DNA of 26,692 nt from an uncultured Clostridia bacterium (GTDB taxonomy: Bacteria; Bacillota; Clostridia; Oscillospirales; Acutalibacteraceae): NCBI GenBank assembly GCA_958436475.1, contig CAUBKG010000028.1:1-26692 (forward strand), written 5' to 3'. Numbering within the stretch: position 1 is the first letter of the stretch; every line of letters begins with the position of its first letter. Made by a program: the position numbers and the translations under genes. Below, in pieces: positions 1-9,221 of the stretch. The notes below the pieces were generated by a model. The model was given only the letters and a program-made list of their open reading frames with translations, searched no databases and was not told where the DNA came from.

Positions 1-993
1 GCTTTGCGGTGTTTCTGCCCCGAAAAACCATATTGACCCTTGTACACCGAGGGTAGATTCCGGCGAAATACCATAAATATAATTGATTCGGAAGCGGGTA
101 TAAAGCCAGCCAGCGCCCTTTTCGGGACTGGTTCCGATGCACGCATAGCTGCTTAAAAATTCATTGGATTCTTCTTTGGAATAGACCGCTGTATCGGGAA
201 TCTTATTTTGATATAACGAGAAGGAGGATTCCGCCGTAAAAGCTCTTCCATCATTATTTATGGAAAAAGATGCTTTGAAATTCCCTTCCGAAACAGTTTC
301 TGTTTCTATGGGGATATCCAATTGCCACTCATCATCATACCTCGCGCTCATACAATTGATTATCCCAACGGTTGGGCTCCCGTCTTTCAAAAGTACATAT
401 CCGTTTTGATGGTTTTCCGCAAATCGCGCCGACGAACTGACCTCAAAGGCCAGCGGAGGAACCTCCGAACCGTCACACACCGCTTCGAACGCAATTCCCG
501 CCCTTGTTGCATAAAACCAAAGCCGCATGCCTGTTTTCTCATAGCTAATCGCTTCCACTGCATCTCCAGCGCTGTTGATATACCTTCCCTTCTGTGCGGA
601 AGAAAAGCCGGATGGGGCGCTGAAGCGGAAGGAAAGGAATTCATCTTCCCGCACGATTTTAAAGTGATCTTCAAGTCTCGCAGGAAAAAAACATTTGACC
701 TCATTTGCCTTATTTTCAAATGCAAATCCGTTTTTTGATGCAACAAGGGAATTGTCTATAAAAGAATAGCCGCTCACCGACCGGAACTGAACCGGAGCCG
801 TAAATGTATAAAGAGAATAGGTGCCATCCTTATTTTTGCGGCATAAAGTATAAGGGCTGTCGTATTCGTTCAACTGAGCTCTTTTGCTTACAGAATTCTG
901 GTTTGCCGGTACCATAGGATTATAATCCTTTCCGGAACATCCAGATAACAAGAATGCCAAACAGAAAAATATTAAAATAATTTTATTTTTCAT
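1..993 (-). CDS. Putative lipoprotein, partial (runs off left edge), possible DNRLRE-like module
   Basis: The reading frame is open from ATG at 993 to the window edge (331 codons, no stop). The start has a GAGG ribosome site 5 nt upstream and a strong promoter behind it. The N-terminus is a lipoprotein signal: MKNK, a hydrophobic run, then the lipobox LLSGC, so Cys about residue 19 would be lipidated and the protein held on the outer face of the membrane. The mature part has no enzyme motif I recognise. The segment around residues 265-315 (DTAVYSKEESNEFL, then IGTSPEKGAGWLYTRFRI) resembles the beta-rich DNRLRE module of Gram-positive cell-surface and RHS/wall-associated proteins; this is a weak similarity. 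Codon use and base composition are clearly more AT-rich than the neighbouring operon, which hints at acquired DNA. A copy of a dispersed 19-bp repeat lies inside the frame at 36-54. Confidence 0.75.
   Translation of the reverse strand, partial: MKNKIILIFFCLAFLLSGCSGKDYNPMVPANQNSVSKRAQLNEYDSPYTLCRKNKDGTYSLYTFTAPVQFRSVSGYSFIDNSLVASKNGFAFENKANEVKCFFPARLEDHFKIVREDEFLSFRFSAPSGFSSAQKGRYINSAGDAVEAISYEKTGMRLWFYATRAGIAFEAVCDGSEVPPLAFEVSSSARFAENHQNGYVLLKDGSPTVGIINCMSARYDDEWQLDIPIETETVSEGNFKASFSINNDGRAFTAESSFSLYQNKIPDTAVYSKEESNEFLSSYACIGTSPEKGAGWLYTRFRINYIYGISPESTLGVQGSIWFFGAETPQS
36..54 (-). repeat. 19-bp dispersed repeat, copy 1
   Basis: Reads ACCCTCGGTGTACAAGGGT on the minus strand, identical to 10244-10262 (+). 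Its first 16 bases after the initial A recur at 22640-22655 (+). Each full copy has ACCCT/AGGGT arms around a 9-nt loop. This copy is inside the lipoprotein reading frame. Confidence 0.7.
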
Positions 994-1028
994 ATTTCCT
1001 CAATCATATATAAATAATTACATATTTT

Positions 1029-1057
1029 AGTATATATGTGGTGGGTATTTTTGTCAA
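1029..1057 (-). promoter_or_regulatory. Sigma-A-type promoter of the lipoprotein gene
   Basis: On the minus strand a perfect -35 TTGACA (1057-1052) is followed by 17 bp and -10 TATACT (1034-1029). It lies about 36 nt upstream of the lipoprotein start codon. Confidence 0.75.
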
Positions 1058-1116
1058 TAACTCATTATATTCACACGCCGTCCCTCCGTTTTGCAGTGGG
1101 ATTTTTCTTCCTTTTG

Positions 1117-1125
1117 TGCTATGAT
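1117..1125 (+). promoter_or_regulatory. Extended -10 promoter of the SDR gene
   Basis: TGC directly followed by TATGAT (1120-1125) forms an extended -10 element about 40 nt before the SDR start. A clear -35 box at 17 bp is not visible, as is usual for extended -10 promoters. Confidence 0.5.
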
Positions 1126-1166
1126 AAAAGCAATGCTTGATGAAACTCATACTGGGGGGATAAGGC

Positions 1167-1901
1167 ATGCAAAAAACTGTTCTGATTACCGGGGCCTCCT
1201 GCGGGATTGGACGGGCGGCGGCGAAAAAATTTGCGGGCGAAGGGTATCGGGTCGTTCTCAATTACCACCGCAGCAGGGAGGCCGCACATCGGCTGGAAAG
1301 CGAGCTCCAAAAGGCCGGCTCGGCCGTTTTGGCCCTGCAGGCCGATGTGGCGGACCCGGCGCAGGTGGAAGCGATGTTCCGGCGCGCGGGGGAAGCCTTC
1401 GGGCTTATCGACACGCTCGTCTGCAACGCAGGGATTGCAGAGCAAAAGCTGTTTACCGATATCACGGAAGAAGACTGGGCACGCATGATGAACATAAACG
1501 TTTCCGGCGCCTTCCGCTGCTGCAAGGCCGCGCTCCCCGGCATGATACAGGAAAAGCGCGGCAAAATCGTGCTCGTTTCCTCCATCTGGGGAATTGCGGG
1601 CGCTTCCTGCGAAGTGCATTATTCCGCCTCCAAAGCCGCCCTCATCGGCATGACAAAAGCGCTTGCAAAGGAAGTGGGACCCTCCGGCATCTGCGTGAAC
1701 TGCGTGGCGCCCGGGGTGACCGCTACGAAAATGAACGAAGGGCTTTCCGAAGAAACGCTCCTCGCCCTGCGGGAGGAAACCCCTCTCGGCCGAATCGGCA
1801 CGCCCGCCGAAATTGCGGAAGCGATTTTCTTTCTGGCAAGCGAAAAGGCCGATTTCATCACCGGCCAGGTGCTCAGCCCCAACGGCGGGTTTGTAATTTG
1901 A
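1167..1901 (+). CDS. ymfI: SDR-family reductase, probable EF-P 5-aminopentanone reductase (YmfI-like)
   Basis: This is a 244-residue classical short-chain dehydrogenase, full length for the family. The cofactor loop TGASCGIG is at residues 8-15, NAG at about 87-89, and the catalytic set is Ser138/139, Tyr152 and Lys156 (Y-x3-K). FabG enzymes share this fold, but the catalytic segment here reads SSIWG.AGASCEV.YSASKAA, followed by KALAKEVGPSGI. That pattern is typical of the YmfI group, which reduces the 5-aminopentanone on the modified lysine of elongation factor P in Firmicutes. The YmfI assignment rests on remembered motif similarity; a generic FabG-like 3-oxoacyl-ACP reductase is the alternative. 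It is preceded by a purine-rich GGGGGGATAAGG ribosome site and is transcribed alone, ending at a strong terminator shared with the convergent operon. Confidence 0.8.
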   Translation: MQKTVLITGASCGIGRAAAKKFAGEGYRVVLNYHRSREAAHRLESELQKAGSAVLALQADVADPAQVEAMFRRAGEAFGLIDTLVCNAGIAEQKLFTDITEEDWARMMNINVSGAFRCCKAALPGMIQEKRGKIVLVSSIWGIAGASCEVHYSASKAALIGMTKALAKEVGPSGICVNCVAPGVTATKMNEGLSEETLLALREETPLGRIGTPAEIAEAIFFLASEKADFITGQVLSPNGGFVI

Positions 1902-1911
1902 CTTTTAATAA

Positions 1912-1948
1912 AAAAACGCCGGTACGGAAAAACCGTACCGGCGTTTTT
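1912..1948. terminator. Bidirectional intrinsic terminator
   Basis: A 16-bp perfect stem (1912-1927 with 1933-1948), loop AAAAA, has A-tracts on the left and T-tracts on the right. It therefore ends the SDR gene on the plus strand and the tsaE-GNAT operon on the minus strand. Confidence 0.93.
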
Positions 1949-1963
1949 GTTGCTATCCTCTTG

Positions 1964-2404
1964 TTACAGCCACTGAATAAAGGCGGTTTTATCCCTGCGG
2001 TTATACCCTGCGCGCTCATAAAAGCGCAGTGTGCCTTCCTCTTTGGAACCGGTCAGCAGCATCAGCTTATAGCAGTTTTCACGTGCCGCTATTCGTTTCG
2101 CATAGTCCATACACGCCGCGGCAAGGCCCTTTTTCCGGTGCGCTTCATCGGTAATGACGTTTTCCACCACTGCATACGGCTGCTGGCCATGCGTGAGGTT
2201 GGGTATGATCACGCACACGCAGGAGGAAACGATTTCGCCATCTTCTTCCGCAACGATGATATGGTGGTTTTTATCCTTGAGGATACCCTTCCAAAGGCTG
2301 ACGATATCTGCGTTTATCTCCGGCATGGGATTATCGTGCAGTTGCATATACAGGCGAAGAACCCCATCCAGATCACGAAAGTTTACTTCACGGATCATTT
2401 TCAT
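1964..2404 (-). CDS. GNAT-family N-acetyltransferase
   Basis: A 146-residue single-domain GNAT protein. It shows the usual order: an N-terminal IREVNFRDLDGV strand-helix, the central VVENVITDEAHRKKGLAAACM segment (the acetyl-CoA pyrophosphate loop, here RKKGLA in place of the canonical Q/RxxGxG/A), and the C-terminal FYERAGY motif. The acceptor substrate cannot be told from the sequence. The start ATG overlaps the upp stop codon (ATGA), so it is the last, translationally coupled gene of the tsaE operon. In many bacteria tsaB is followed by the ribosomal acetyltransferase gene rimI. This protein does not look like RimI and is placed two genes later, so I do not give it that name. An in-frame ATG two codons downstream is an alternative start. 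Confidence 0.85.
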   Translation of the reverse strand: MKMIREVNFRDLDGVLRLYMQLHDNPMPEINADIVSLWKGILKDKNHHIIVAEEDGEIVSSCVCVIIPNLTHGQQPYAVVENVITDEAHRKKGLAAACMDYAKRIAARENCYKLMLLTGSKEEGTLRFYERAGYNRRDKTAFIQWL

Positions 2405-3033
2405 TTTGTACCGAAAATACGGTCTCCCGCATCGCCGAGGCCGGGGACGATATAGCTGTGGTCGTTGAGCCTTTCATCCACGGAAGCGCAGTAAATAGGA
2501 AGGTCCGGGTGCGCCTTGGAAAGCGCCTCGATCCCCTCGGGGGCCGCAATGATGCACATGAACTTGATGCTCTTCGCGCGGTGCTGCTTAATTTTATTCA
2601 CCGCGTCGATCGCGGAGCCGCCGGTTGCCAGCATCGGGTCAAGAACGATCACATCCCGCTCGGGGATATCATTCGGCATTTTGCAGTAATAATCGACCGG
2701 CTCCATGGTTTCCGGGTCGCGGTAAATGCCCACATGGCCGATTTTAGCCGCAGGCACCAGATTCAAAACGCCGCTCACCATGCCGAGCCCCGCCCGCAGA
2801 ATGGGCACGAAAGCAAGCTTCCGCCCGGCAATCACCTTTGTGCGCGCAAGGCCGACCGGCGTTTCCACTTCCACTTCCTTCAGGGGAAGGTCGCGGGTCG
2901 CTTCATAGCACATCAGCGTGGCGATCTCTTCCACCAGCGCGCGGAAATCGCGGGAGCCGGTGTTTTTGTCACGCAGGAGGGTGAGCTTGTGCTGGATCAA
3001 GGGATGGTCGGTGACAAACAGTTTATCCGTCAT
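2401..3033 (-). CDS. upp: Uracil phosphoribosyltransferase
   Basis: Cytosolic pyrimidine salvage enzyme converting uracil and PRPP to UMP. The 210-residue product carries the N-terminal HPLIQHKL signature, the ILRAGLGM segment, the PRPP-binding motif DPMLATGGS at about residues 132-140, and the uracil-binding C-terminal PGLGDAGDR. The frame is open from an ATG at 3045, but the ribosome site AAAGGA lies directly against that ATG and is well spaced from the ATG at 3033. The family also begins close to this point, so 3033 is chosen. It follows rpiB by 18 nt and overlaps the GNAT gene by 4 nt. Confidence 0.96.
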   Translation of the reverse strand: MTDKLFVTDHPLIQHKLTLLRDKNTGSRDFRALVEEIATLMCYEATRDLPLKEVEVETPVGLARTKVIAGRKLAFVPILRAGLGMVSGVLNLVPAAKIGHVGIYRDPETMEPVDYYCKMPNDIPERDVIVLDPMLATGGSAIDAVNKIKQHRAKSIKFMCIIAAPEGIEALSKAHPDLPIYCASVDERLNDHSYIVPGLGDAGDRIFGTK

Positions 3034-3051
3034 TGCAAAGGACATCCTTTC

Positions 3052-3504
3052 TTATTTTTCTATTTCCCCGCCGTTTTCAATCGCGGCGATCTGATCGATC
3101 CTTCTCTGGTGGCGCCCGCCTTCAAACTCGGCGGAAAGGTAGGCCTCCACGAGCTCCAGCGCTAGGCCCTGCCCTACAACGCGCCCGCCGAGGCAGAGGA
3201 TGTTCGCATCGTTGTGCATGCGGGTGAAACGCGCGCTGAACGTATCCGAACAGACCGCCGCTCGGATTCCCTTTACCTTATTCGCCGCAATAGACATGCC
3301 GATACCCGTTCCACAGCATAAGATGCCGCGTTCACATTCCCCCGCAGCCACCGCTTTGGCTACCGGGAGCGCAACGGCGGCGTAATCCACCGAAGCTTCC
3401 GAGAATGCTCCGAAATCCTTTACTTCGATACCTTTTTCCATGAGATATGCTTTGATTTCTTCCTTCAAGGCGTAACCGCCGTGGTCCGCTCCAAGCGCGA
3501 TCAT
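3052..3504 (-). CDS. rpiB: Ribose-5-phosphate isomerase B
   Basis: A 150-residue RpiB/LacAB-family sugar-phosphate isomerase that interconverts ribulose-5-phosphate and ribose-5-phosphate, feeding PRPP synthesis. The N-terminal GADHGGYALK motif (residues 5-14), the catalytic CCGTGIGMSIAANK segment with the active-site Cys at residue 64, and the MHNDANILCLGGR segment are all present. Length matches the family. Its ATG overlaps the tsaB stop by 4 nt (ATGA) and upp follows closely, so ribose-phosphate supply and uracil salvage are co-expressed. Some family members act on allose or galactose phosphates, but the operon context favours RpiB. Confidence 0.95.
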   Translation of the reverse strand: MIALGADHGGYALKEEIKAYLMEKGIEVKDFGAFSEASVDYAAVALPVAKAVAAGECERGILCCGTGIGMSIAANKVKGIRAAVCSDTFSARFTRMHNDANILCLGGRVVGQGLALELVEAYLSAEFEGGRHQRRIDQIAAIENGGEIEK

Positions 3505-4220
3505 ACCCGCTCCTCCTTCTGGATTCCCTCTTTTTTCAGCCGTTCCCGCTCTGCCTGCGGCAGGCGGAGATACCGGGGCCGGAGCTGCGCGGCCGGCACG
3601 CCGCCCGCAGACAGCGCTTCCGCCGCCGCTTCCGCAACCGCCGAGGCCCTCGCATACCGAAGCTGCTCCGGTGCAAGGATTACGTTCTTTTTCCGGCTGT
3701 CTTCCAGTTTATTATAACACAGCAAGGCGCCGTCTCCAACAAAAATCAGCGGCGTTTCCTGTTTTTCGAGCCTCTTTGTCAGTTCCTCGTGGGTGAGCGC
3801 TTCGTCCTCCGTGAGCCGGGTGAGACGCCCGCCGGAGCAGGAAAACGAGGCGGTATAATACTGATTGCAGCGCGCGTCCATCAGGGAAACGAGCGTGCCG
3901 TCCATATGCTTCACCTGATAGGCGAGCGACTCCAGGGTGGAAACGCCGAGGCAGGGCCTGCCCGTTCCCTGCGCCATCCCCTTCACAGCCGATACCCCGA
4001 TGCGGATCCCTGTAAACGAACCGGGGCCGTGGGAAACGGCAAACCCGCCGATCTCCCCGATGACAAGCCCCGCGTTTTCCAGTGCGGACTGCACCATGGG
4101 CAGCAGGGTCTGGCTGTGGGTGAGCCCCACGTTTACAAACGCCTCCGAAAGCAGGCGGCCATCCTCCCATACGGCGGCGGACGCCGCTTTTGCAGAGCTT
4201 TCAACTGCCAGTATCTTCAA
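3501..4220 (-). CDS. tsaB: tRNA threonylcarbamoyladenosine biosynthesis protein TsaB
   Basis: TsaB is the partner and scaffold of TsaD in making the t6A modification at A37 of ANN-decoding tRNAs. The protein has the ASKHA fold: N-terminal ILAVESSAKAASAAVWEDG and then the conserved SHGPGSFTGIRIGVSAVKGMA segment. The open frame extends upstream to 4325, but that part is the shadow of tsaE. Homologous sequence begins at LKILAVESS, where a TTG codon (4220-4218) overlaps the tsaE stop as TTGA, with GGAAGG 3 nt upstream. From this start the product is 239 residues, the normal family length. The C-terminus is coupled to rpiB by a 4-nt overlap. Confidence 0.93.
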   Translation of the reverse strand: MKILAVESSAKAASAAVWEDGRLLSEAFVNVGLTHSQTLLPMVQSALENAGLVIGEIGGFAVSHGPGSFTGIRIGVSAVKGMAQGTGRPCLGVSTLESLAYQVKHMDGTLVSLMDARCNQYYTASFSCSGGRLTRLTEDEALTHEELTKRLEKQETPLIFVGDGALLCYNKLEDSRKKNVILAPEQLRYARASAVAEAAAEALSAGGVPAAQLRPRYLRLPQAERERLKKEGIQKEERV

Positions 4221-4642
4221 AATCCTTCCCCCTCGGCTGTGATGCGCCGGGAGCCGTCTGGAAGCGGCTCCAGCGTGATATGCACGGAGCCCTCCGGCAG
4301 GGCCCCTTCGATGTTTTCGCTCCATTCCACCGCAAGAACGCCGTTTTCCTCGAGGTATTCAAAAAAGCCGGTGGAATAGAGATCGTCCCACCCCGAGATA
4401 CGGTACATATCGAAATGGAACAGCGGCAGCCTGCCGCCCCGGTATTCGTGCACCAGCGCAAAGGTGGGGCTGGCGACCTCACCCTCGTAGCCGAGCCCCG
4501 CGGCAATGCCGCGCGTAAGGGCCGTTTTGCCTGCGCCGAGCCCGCCGAAAAAGGCAAACACGGCGCCGGGCGACGCCCCCTGCCCAAGGGCCTTCCCGAG
4601 GGCGAAGGTATCCTCCGGCGTGCGGCAGATCCATTCTTTCAA
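4217..4642 (-). CDS. tsaE: tRNA threonylcarbamoyladenosine biosynthesis ATPase TsaE
   Basis: TsaE is the small P-loop ATPase that drives turnover of the TsaBDE complex in t6A synthesis. The 141-residue product has Walker A GGLGAGKT at residues 33-40, the conserved SPTFALVHEY segment, and the HFDMYR and EWSENI motifs. The start is a TTG codon (4642) with an AAAGGATG ribosome site about 10 nt upstream. Its stop codon overlaps the TTG start of tsaB. It is the first gene of the five-gene operon, behind a clear promoter at 4752-4780 and a GC-rich leader. Confidence 0.95.
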   Translation of the reverse strand: MKEWICRTPEDTFALGKALGQGASPGAVFAFFGGLGAGKTALTRGIAAGLGYEGEVASPTFALVHEYRGGRLPLFHFDMYRISGWDDLYSTGFFEYLEENGVLAVEWSENIEGALPEGSVHITLEPLPDGSRRITAEGEGF

Positions 4643-4751
4643 AATAAACTCATCCTTTTTGATGCGAAATAAAAAACAAGCGTTCCCGCGGCGGCCGCAT
4701 CCTGCGGCGGGCCGAGACGTTCTCGGGCAAAATCATGCCCTATTGTTATTT

Positions 4752-4780
4752 ATTCTATCATATTTCCCGGGAAAACTCAA
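4752..4780 (-). promoter_or_regulatory. Promoter of the tsaE-tsaB-rpiB-upp-GNAT operon
   Basis: On the minus strand -35 TTGAGT (4780-4775), a 17-bp spacer and -10 TAGAAT (4757-4752). The roughly 100-nt leader down to tsaE contains a CGAGA/TCTCG hairpin, a GCCGCA/TGCGGC hairpin and then a TTTTTT run, which could form a weak attenuator. Confidence 0.7.
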
Positions 4781-4806
4781 TTTACGCGGAAAAGAAAGCA
4801 CGTTTC

Positions 4807-4834
4807 GTCAACCTGTTTCAATATTTAGGTTGAC
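4807..4834 (+). promoter_or_regulatory. BirA (biotin repressor) operator
   Basis: Perfect inverted repeat GTCAACC (4807-4813) - 14 bp - GGTTGAC (4828-4834). This matches the Firmicute BirA half-site pattern (TGTnAACC, 14-16 bp gap, GGTTnACA). The right arm overlaps the bioY -35 box, so BirA bound to biotinyl-AMP would block transcription. Confidence 0.85.
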
Positions 4835-4858
4835 AAAAGAACGCAAATCGTTTATTCT
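4830..4858 (+). promoter_or_regulatory. bioY promoter
   Basis: -35 TTGACA (4830-4835), 17-bp spacer, -10 TATTCT (4853-4858). The -35 box is embedded in the BirA operator. Confidence 0.8.
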
Positions 4859-4894
4859 TTCCTTCGGAAGATTTCTCCGAAAGGAAGGAAATAC

Positions 4895-5446
4895 ATGCAA
4901 AACACAAAAAAGGATATCCGCCCCCTCATACTCTGCTCCATTTTTGCAGCGCTCACCGCCGTCTGCTCCCAGATTCTGATTCCCCTGCCGATGGTGTCCA
5001 TCAACCTTGCGCTGTTTGCCGTGCATCTCGCCGCCGCGATCCTCGGTGCAAAATACGGCGGCCTCAGCATGCTGGTCTACGTGCTGCTGGGGCTCGTCGG
5101 CGCACCCGTTTTTACGGGATTTACCGGCGGGGTCGGTATTTTATTCGGGAAAACGGGGGGCTATATCCTCGGCTATATCCTCTCCGCCTTCATCACCGGT
5201 TTTCTCTGCCGGAAGTGGGGGCGTTCGTTCGGGCGGATGTGCGCCGCCATGGCCATTGGCGTTATCGTATGCTACGCCTTCGGCACCGCATGGTTCATGC
5301 TGGTTACGGGAACGCCGTTCCTTGCGAGCCTCGTTTACTGCGTTTTTCCCTTCCTGCCCGGGGACGCCGCCAAAATCCTCCTCGCCGCCTTCCTGGCCGG
5401 GCGGCTGTATCCCGTTTGTGTAAGGAACCGGTGGATTTCCGCATAA
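4895..5446 (+). CDS. bioY: Biotin transporter BioY
   Basis: Substrate-binding S component of the biotin ECF transporter, an integral membrane protein of 183 residues with about six hydrophobic helices. The characteristic BioY segments are present: an early AALTAVCSQILIPLP helix, LALFAVHLAAAILGAKYG, the PVFTGFTGGVGILFGKTGGYILGY loop with its conserved glycines, and the C-terminal PFLPGDAAKILLAA motif. An AAGGAAGG ribosome site lies 6-7 nt upstream of the ATG. No EcfA/EcfT energising genes are nearby, so it would use a shared ECF module or act alone. The operator in its promoter predicts repression when biotin is plentiful. Confidence 0.95.
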   Translation: MQNTKKDIRPLILCSIFAALTAVCSQILIPLPMVSINLALFAVHLAAAILGAKYGGLSMLVYVLLGLVGAPVFTGFTGGVGILFGKTGGYILGYILSAFITGFLCRKWGRSFGRMCAAMAIGVIVCYAFGTAWFMLVTGTPFLASLVYCVFPFLPGDAAKILLAAFLAGRLYPVCVRNRWISA

Positions 5447-5565
5447 AACCTGAATGCGCTTTTTTCTTTCCGCGGGCAGGGGTACGGTGGATTTTTGCTG
5501 CATCCGCCCGGCCCGAGCACCGCAGGGCGGGGAATGCGCGCCGGGAATGCAGCGCCAAACGATAC

Positions 5566-5609
5566 GAAAAAGCCCATGGCGGCCTCCGGCTGCCATGGGC
5601 TTCCTTTTC
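5566..5609. terminator. Bidirectional intrinsic terminator between bioY and the Ca2+ ATPase
   Basis: Stem AGCCCATGGC (5571-5580) with GCCATGGGCT (5592-5601), T-rich to the right (TTCCTTTT) and an A-tract to the left. It serves bioY on the plus strand and the ATPase on the minus strand. The 120 bp between the bioY stop and this hairpin show no gene. Confidence 0.85.
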
Positions 5610-5613
5610 TGTT

Positions 5614-8322
<2,709 letters not shown>

Positions 8323-8355
8323 TTTTCGTGTCTCCTCATCTAGTCATTCAAATCC

Positions 8356-8380
8356 GGCCGGGGATGTTCCGGCCGGGCGC
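8356..8380. promoter_or_regulatory. CCGGCC inverted repeat upstream of the Ca2+ ATPase
   Basis: Two copies of the self-complementary CCGGCCGG core separated by about 8 nt form a short GC-rich dyad 35-60 nt upstream of the ATPase start. It has no T-tract, so a leader hairpin or protein-binding site is more likely than a terminator. The rest of the 310-nt gap to ytaF (8323-8632) shows no convincing gene. Confidence 0.35.
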
Positions 8381-8632
8381 ACCATTTTCCGTTCTCTTCA
8401 ATACTATGTAATGACCAGGCATCGGAGTACTGGCCGAACCCGGTTTTCGAGGATAAAAATCTCCCCGGTTTTTGCCGAAACGCCCGATGAAACGAATCCT
8501 GCAACTACATTTCTCGGCTCAGCAAAGCTTCCCCGCGCCCCGATGCTGATATTTATATTTTGAAGAGAAGGCCCCGCGATCCGCCTTATTCCCCTCACGC
8601 CGGCGGTTCCTGCTGATGAGGTGTTTTCATTG

Positions 8633-9217
8633 ATGCAAATCATTTCCGTTGTGCTGTTTTGTCTGTCCGCCAACCTCGATACACTCGCGATCGGGGTCTC
8701 CTACGGGATGCGGCATATCAAAATCCCCCTCCGCTCCAACGCGGTGATCAGCCTGATCACTGCTCTCGGCACCCTTCTGGCCATGCTGTTCGGCCGCCTG
8801 CTTTCCGGCGTGTTCCCGCCCGCCCTCGCCGGGCGCCTCGGCGGCGCCGTCCTGATTATCTTAGGGCTTTGGTTTCTGCTGGACGAATGCAAAAAAATCT
8901 GGGAAGCCCGCTTTCTTTGCATGAAGGAAACGGAAACGCCGCCCGGCTTCGCTTCGGGCGGCGTTCTGAGCGCAAAGGCCGCAGTCCCCCTTGCCGCCAT
9001 CCTCACGGCAAACAACCTCGGCATGGGTATTGCAGCGAGCATCGCGGAGATCAGTATCGCATATACGAGCGGCGCCACCTTTGCTTTCACCGTGCTCTTT
9101 TTGCTGCTGGGCCCGTGGCTCGGGGAGAGGAAAATCTTCCGGCGGTTCGGGCGCACGGCCTCTCTCTGCTCCGCCCTTCTGCTGGTGGTGCTCGGCGTTT
9201 ACGAATGCTTCGTGTGA
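8633..9217 (+). CDS. ytaF: Sporulation membrane protein YtaF / MntP-like transporter
   Basis: A 194-residue integral membrane protein with about six hydrophobic segments and two internal repeats, each carrying an Asp/Asn-centred motif: SANLDTLAIGVSYGMRHIKIP near the N-terminus and LTANNLGMGIAASIA in the second half. This is the YtaF branch of the MntP/LysE-like cation exporter fold. In Bacillus ytaF is linked to sporulation; the transported ion is not established. The frame also opens at a GTG at 8621, but GAGGTG at 8618-8623 is the ribosome site for ATG 8633, so the later start is chosen. The presence of the gene suggests an endospore-forming lineage. No partner gene is adjacent; the next gene converges. 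Confidence 0.85.
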   Translation: MQIISVVLFCLSANLDTLAIGVSYGMRHIKIPLRSNAVISLITALGTLLAMLFGRLLSGVFPPALAGRLGGAVLIILGLWFLLDECKKIWEARFLCMKETETPPGFASGGVLSAKAAVPLAAILTANNLGMGIAASIAEISIAYTSGATFAFTVLFLLLGPWLGERKIFRRFGRTASLCSALLLVVLGVYECFV

Positions 9218-9221
9218 ACCG

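Noticed and set aside
1091..2455. 454-codon plus-strand frame spanning the SDR and GNAT genes
   Set aside because: It runs across a strong terminator and through two well-supported genes in other frames; its composition (Arg/Gly-rich) is that of a shadow frame.
4643..4751. Riboswitch in the tsaE leader
   Set aside because: GC-rich hairpins are present but fit no riboswitch class I know; left as a possible weak attenuator only.
8404..8673. 89-codon minus-strand frame between the Ca2+ ATPase and ytaF
   Set aside because: Its first part is antisense to the ytaF start, it has no ribosome site, and the weak resemblance to small spore-germination proteins did not hold up.
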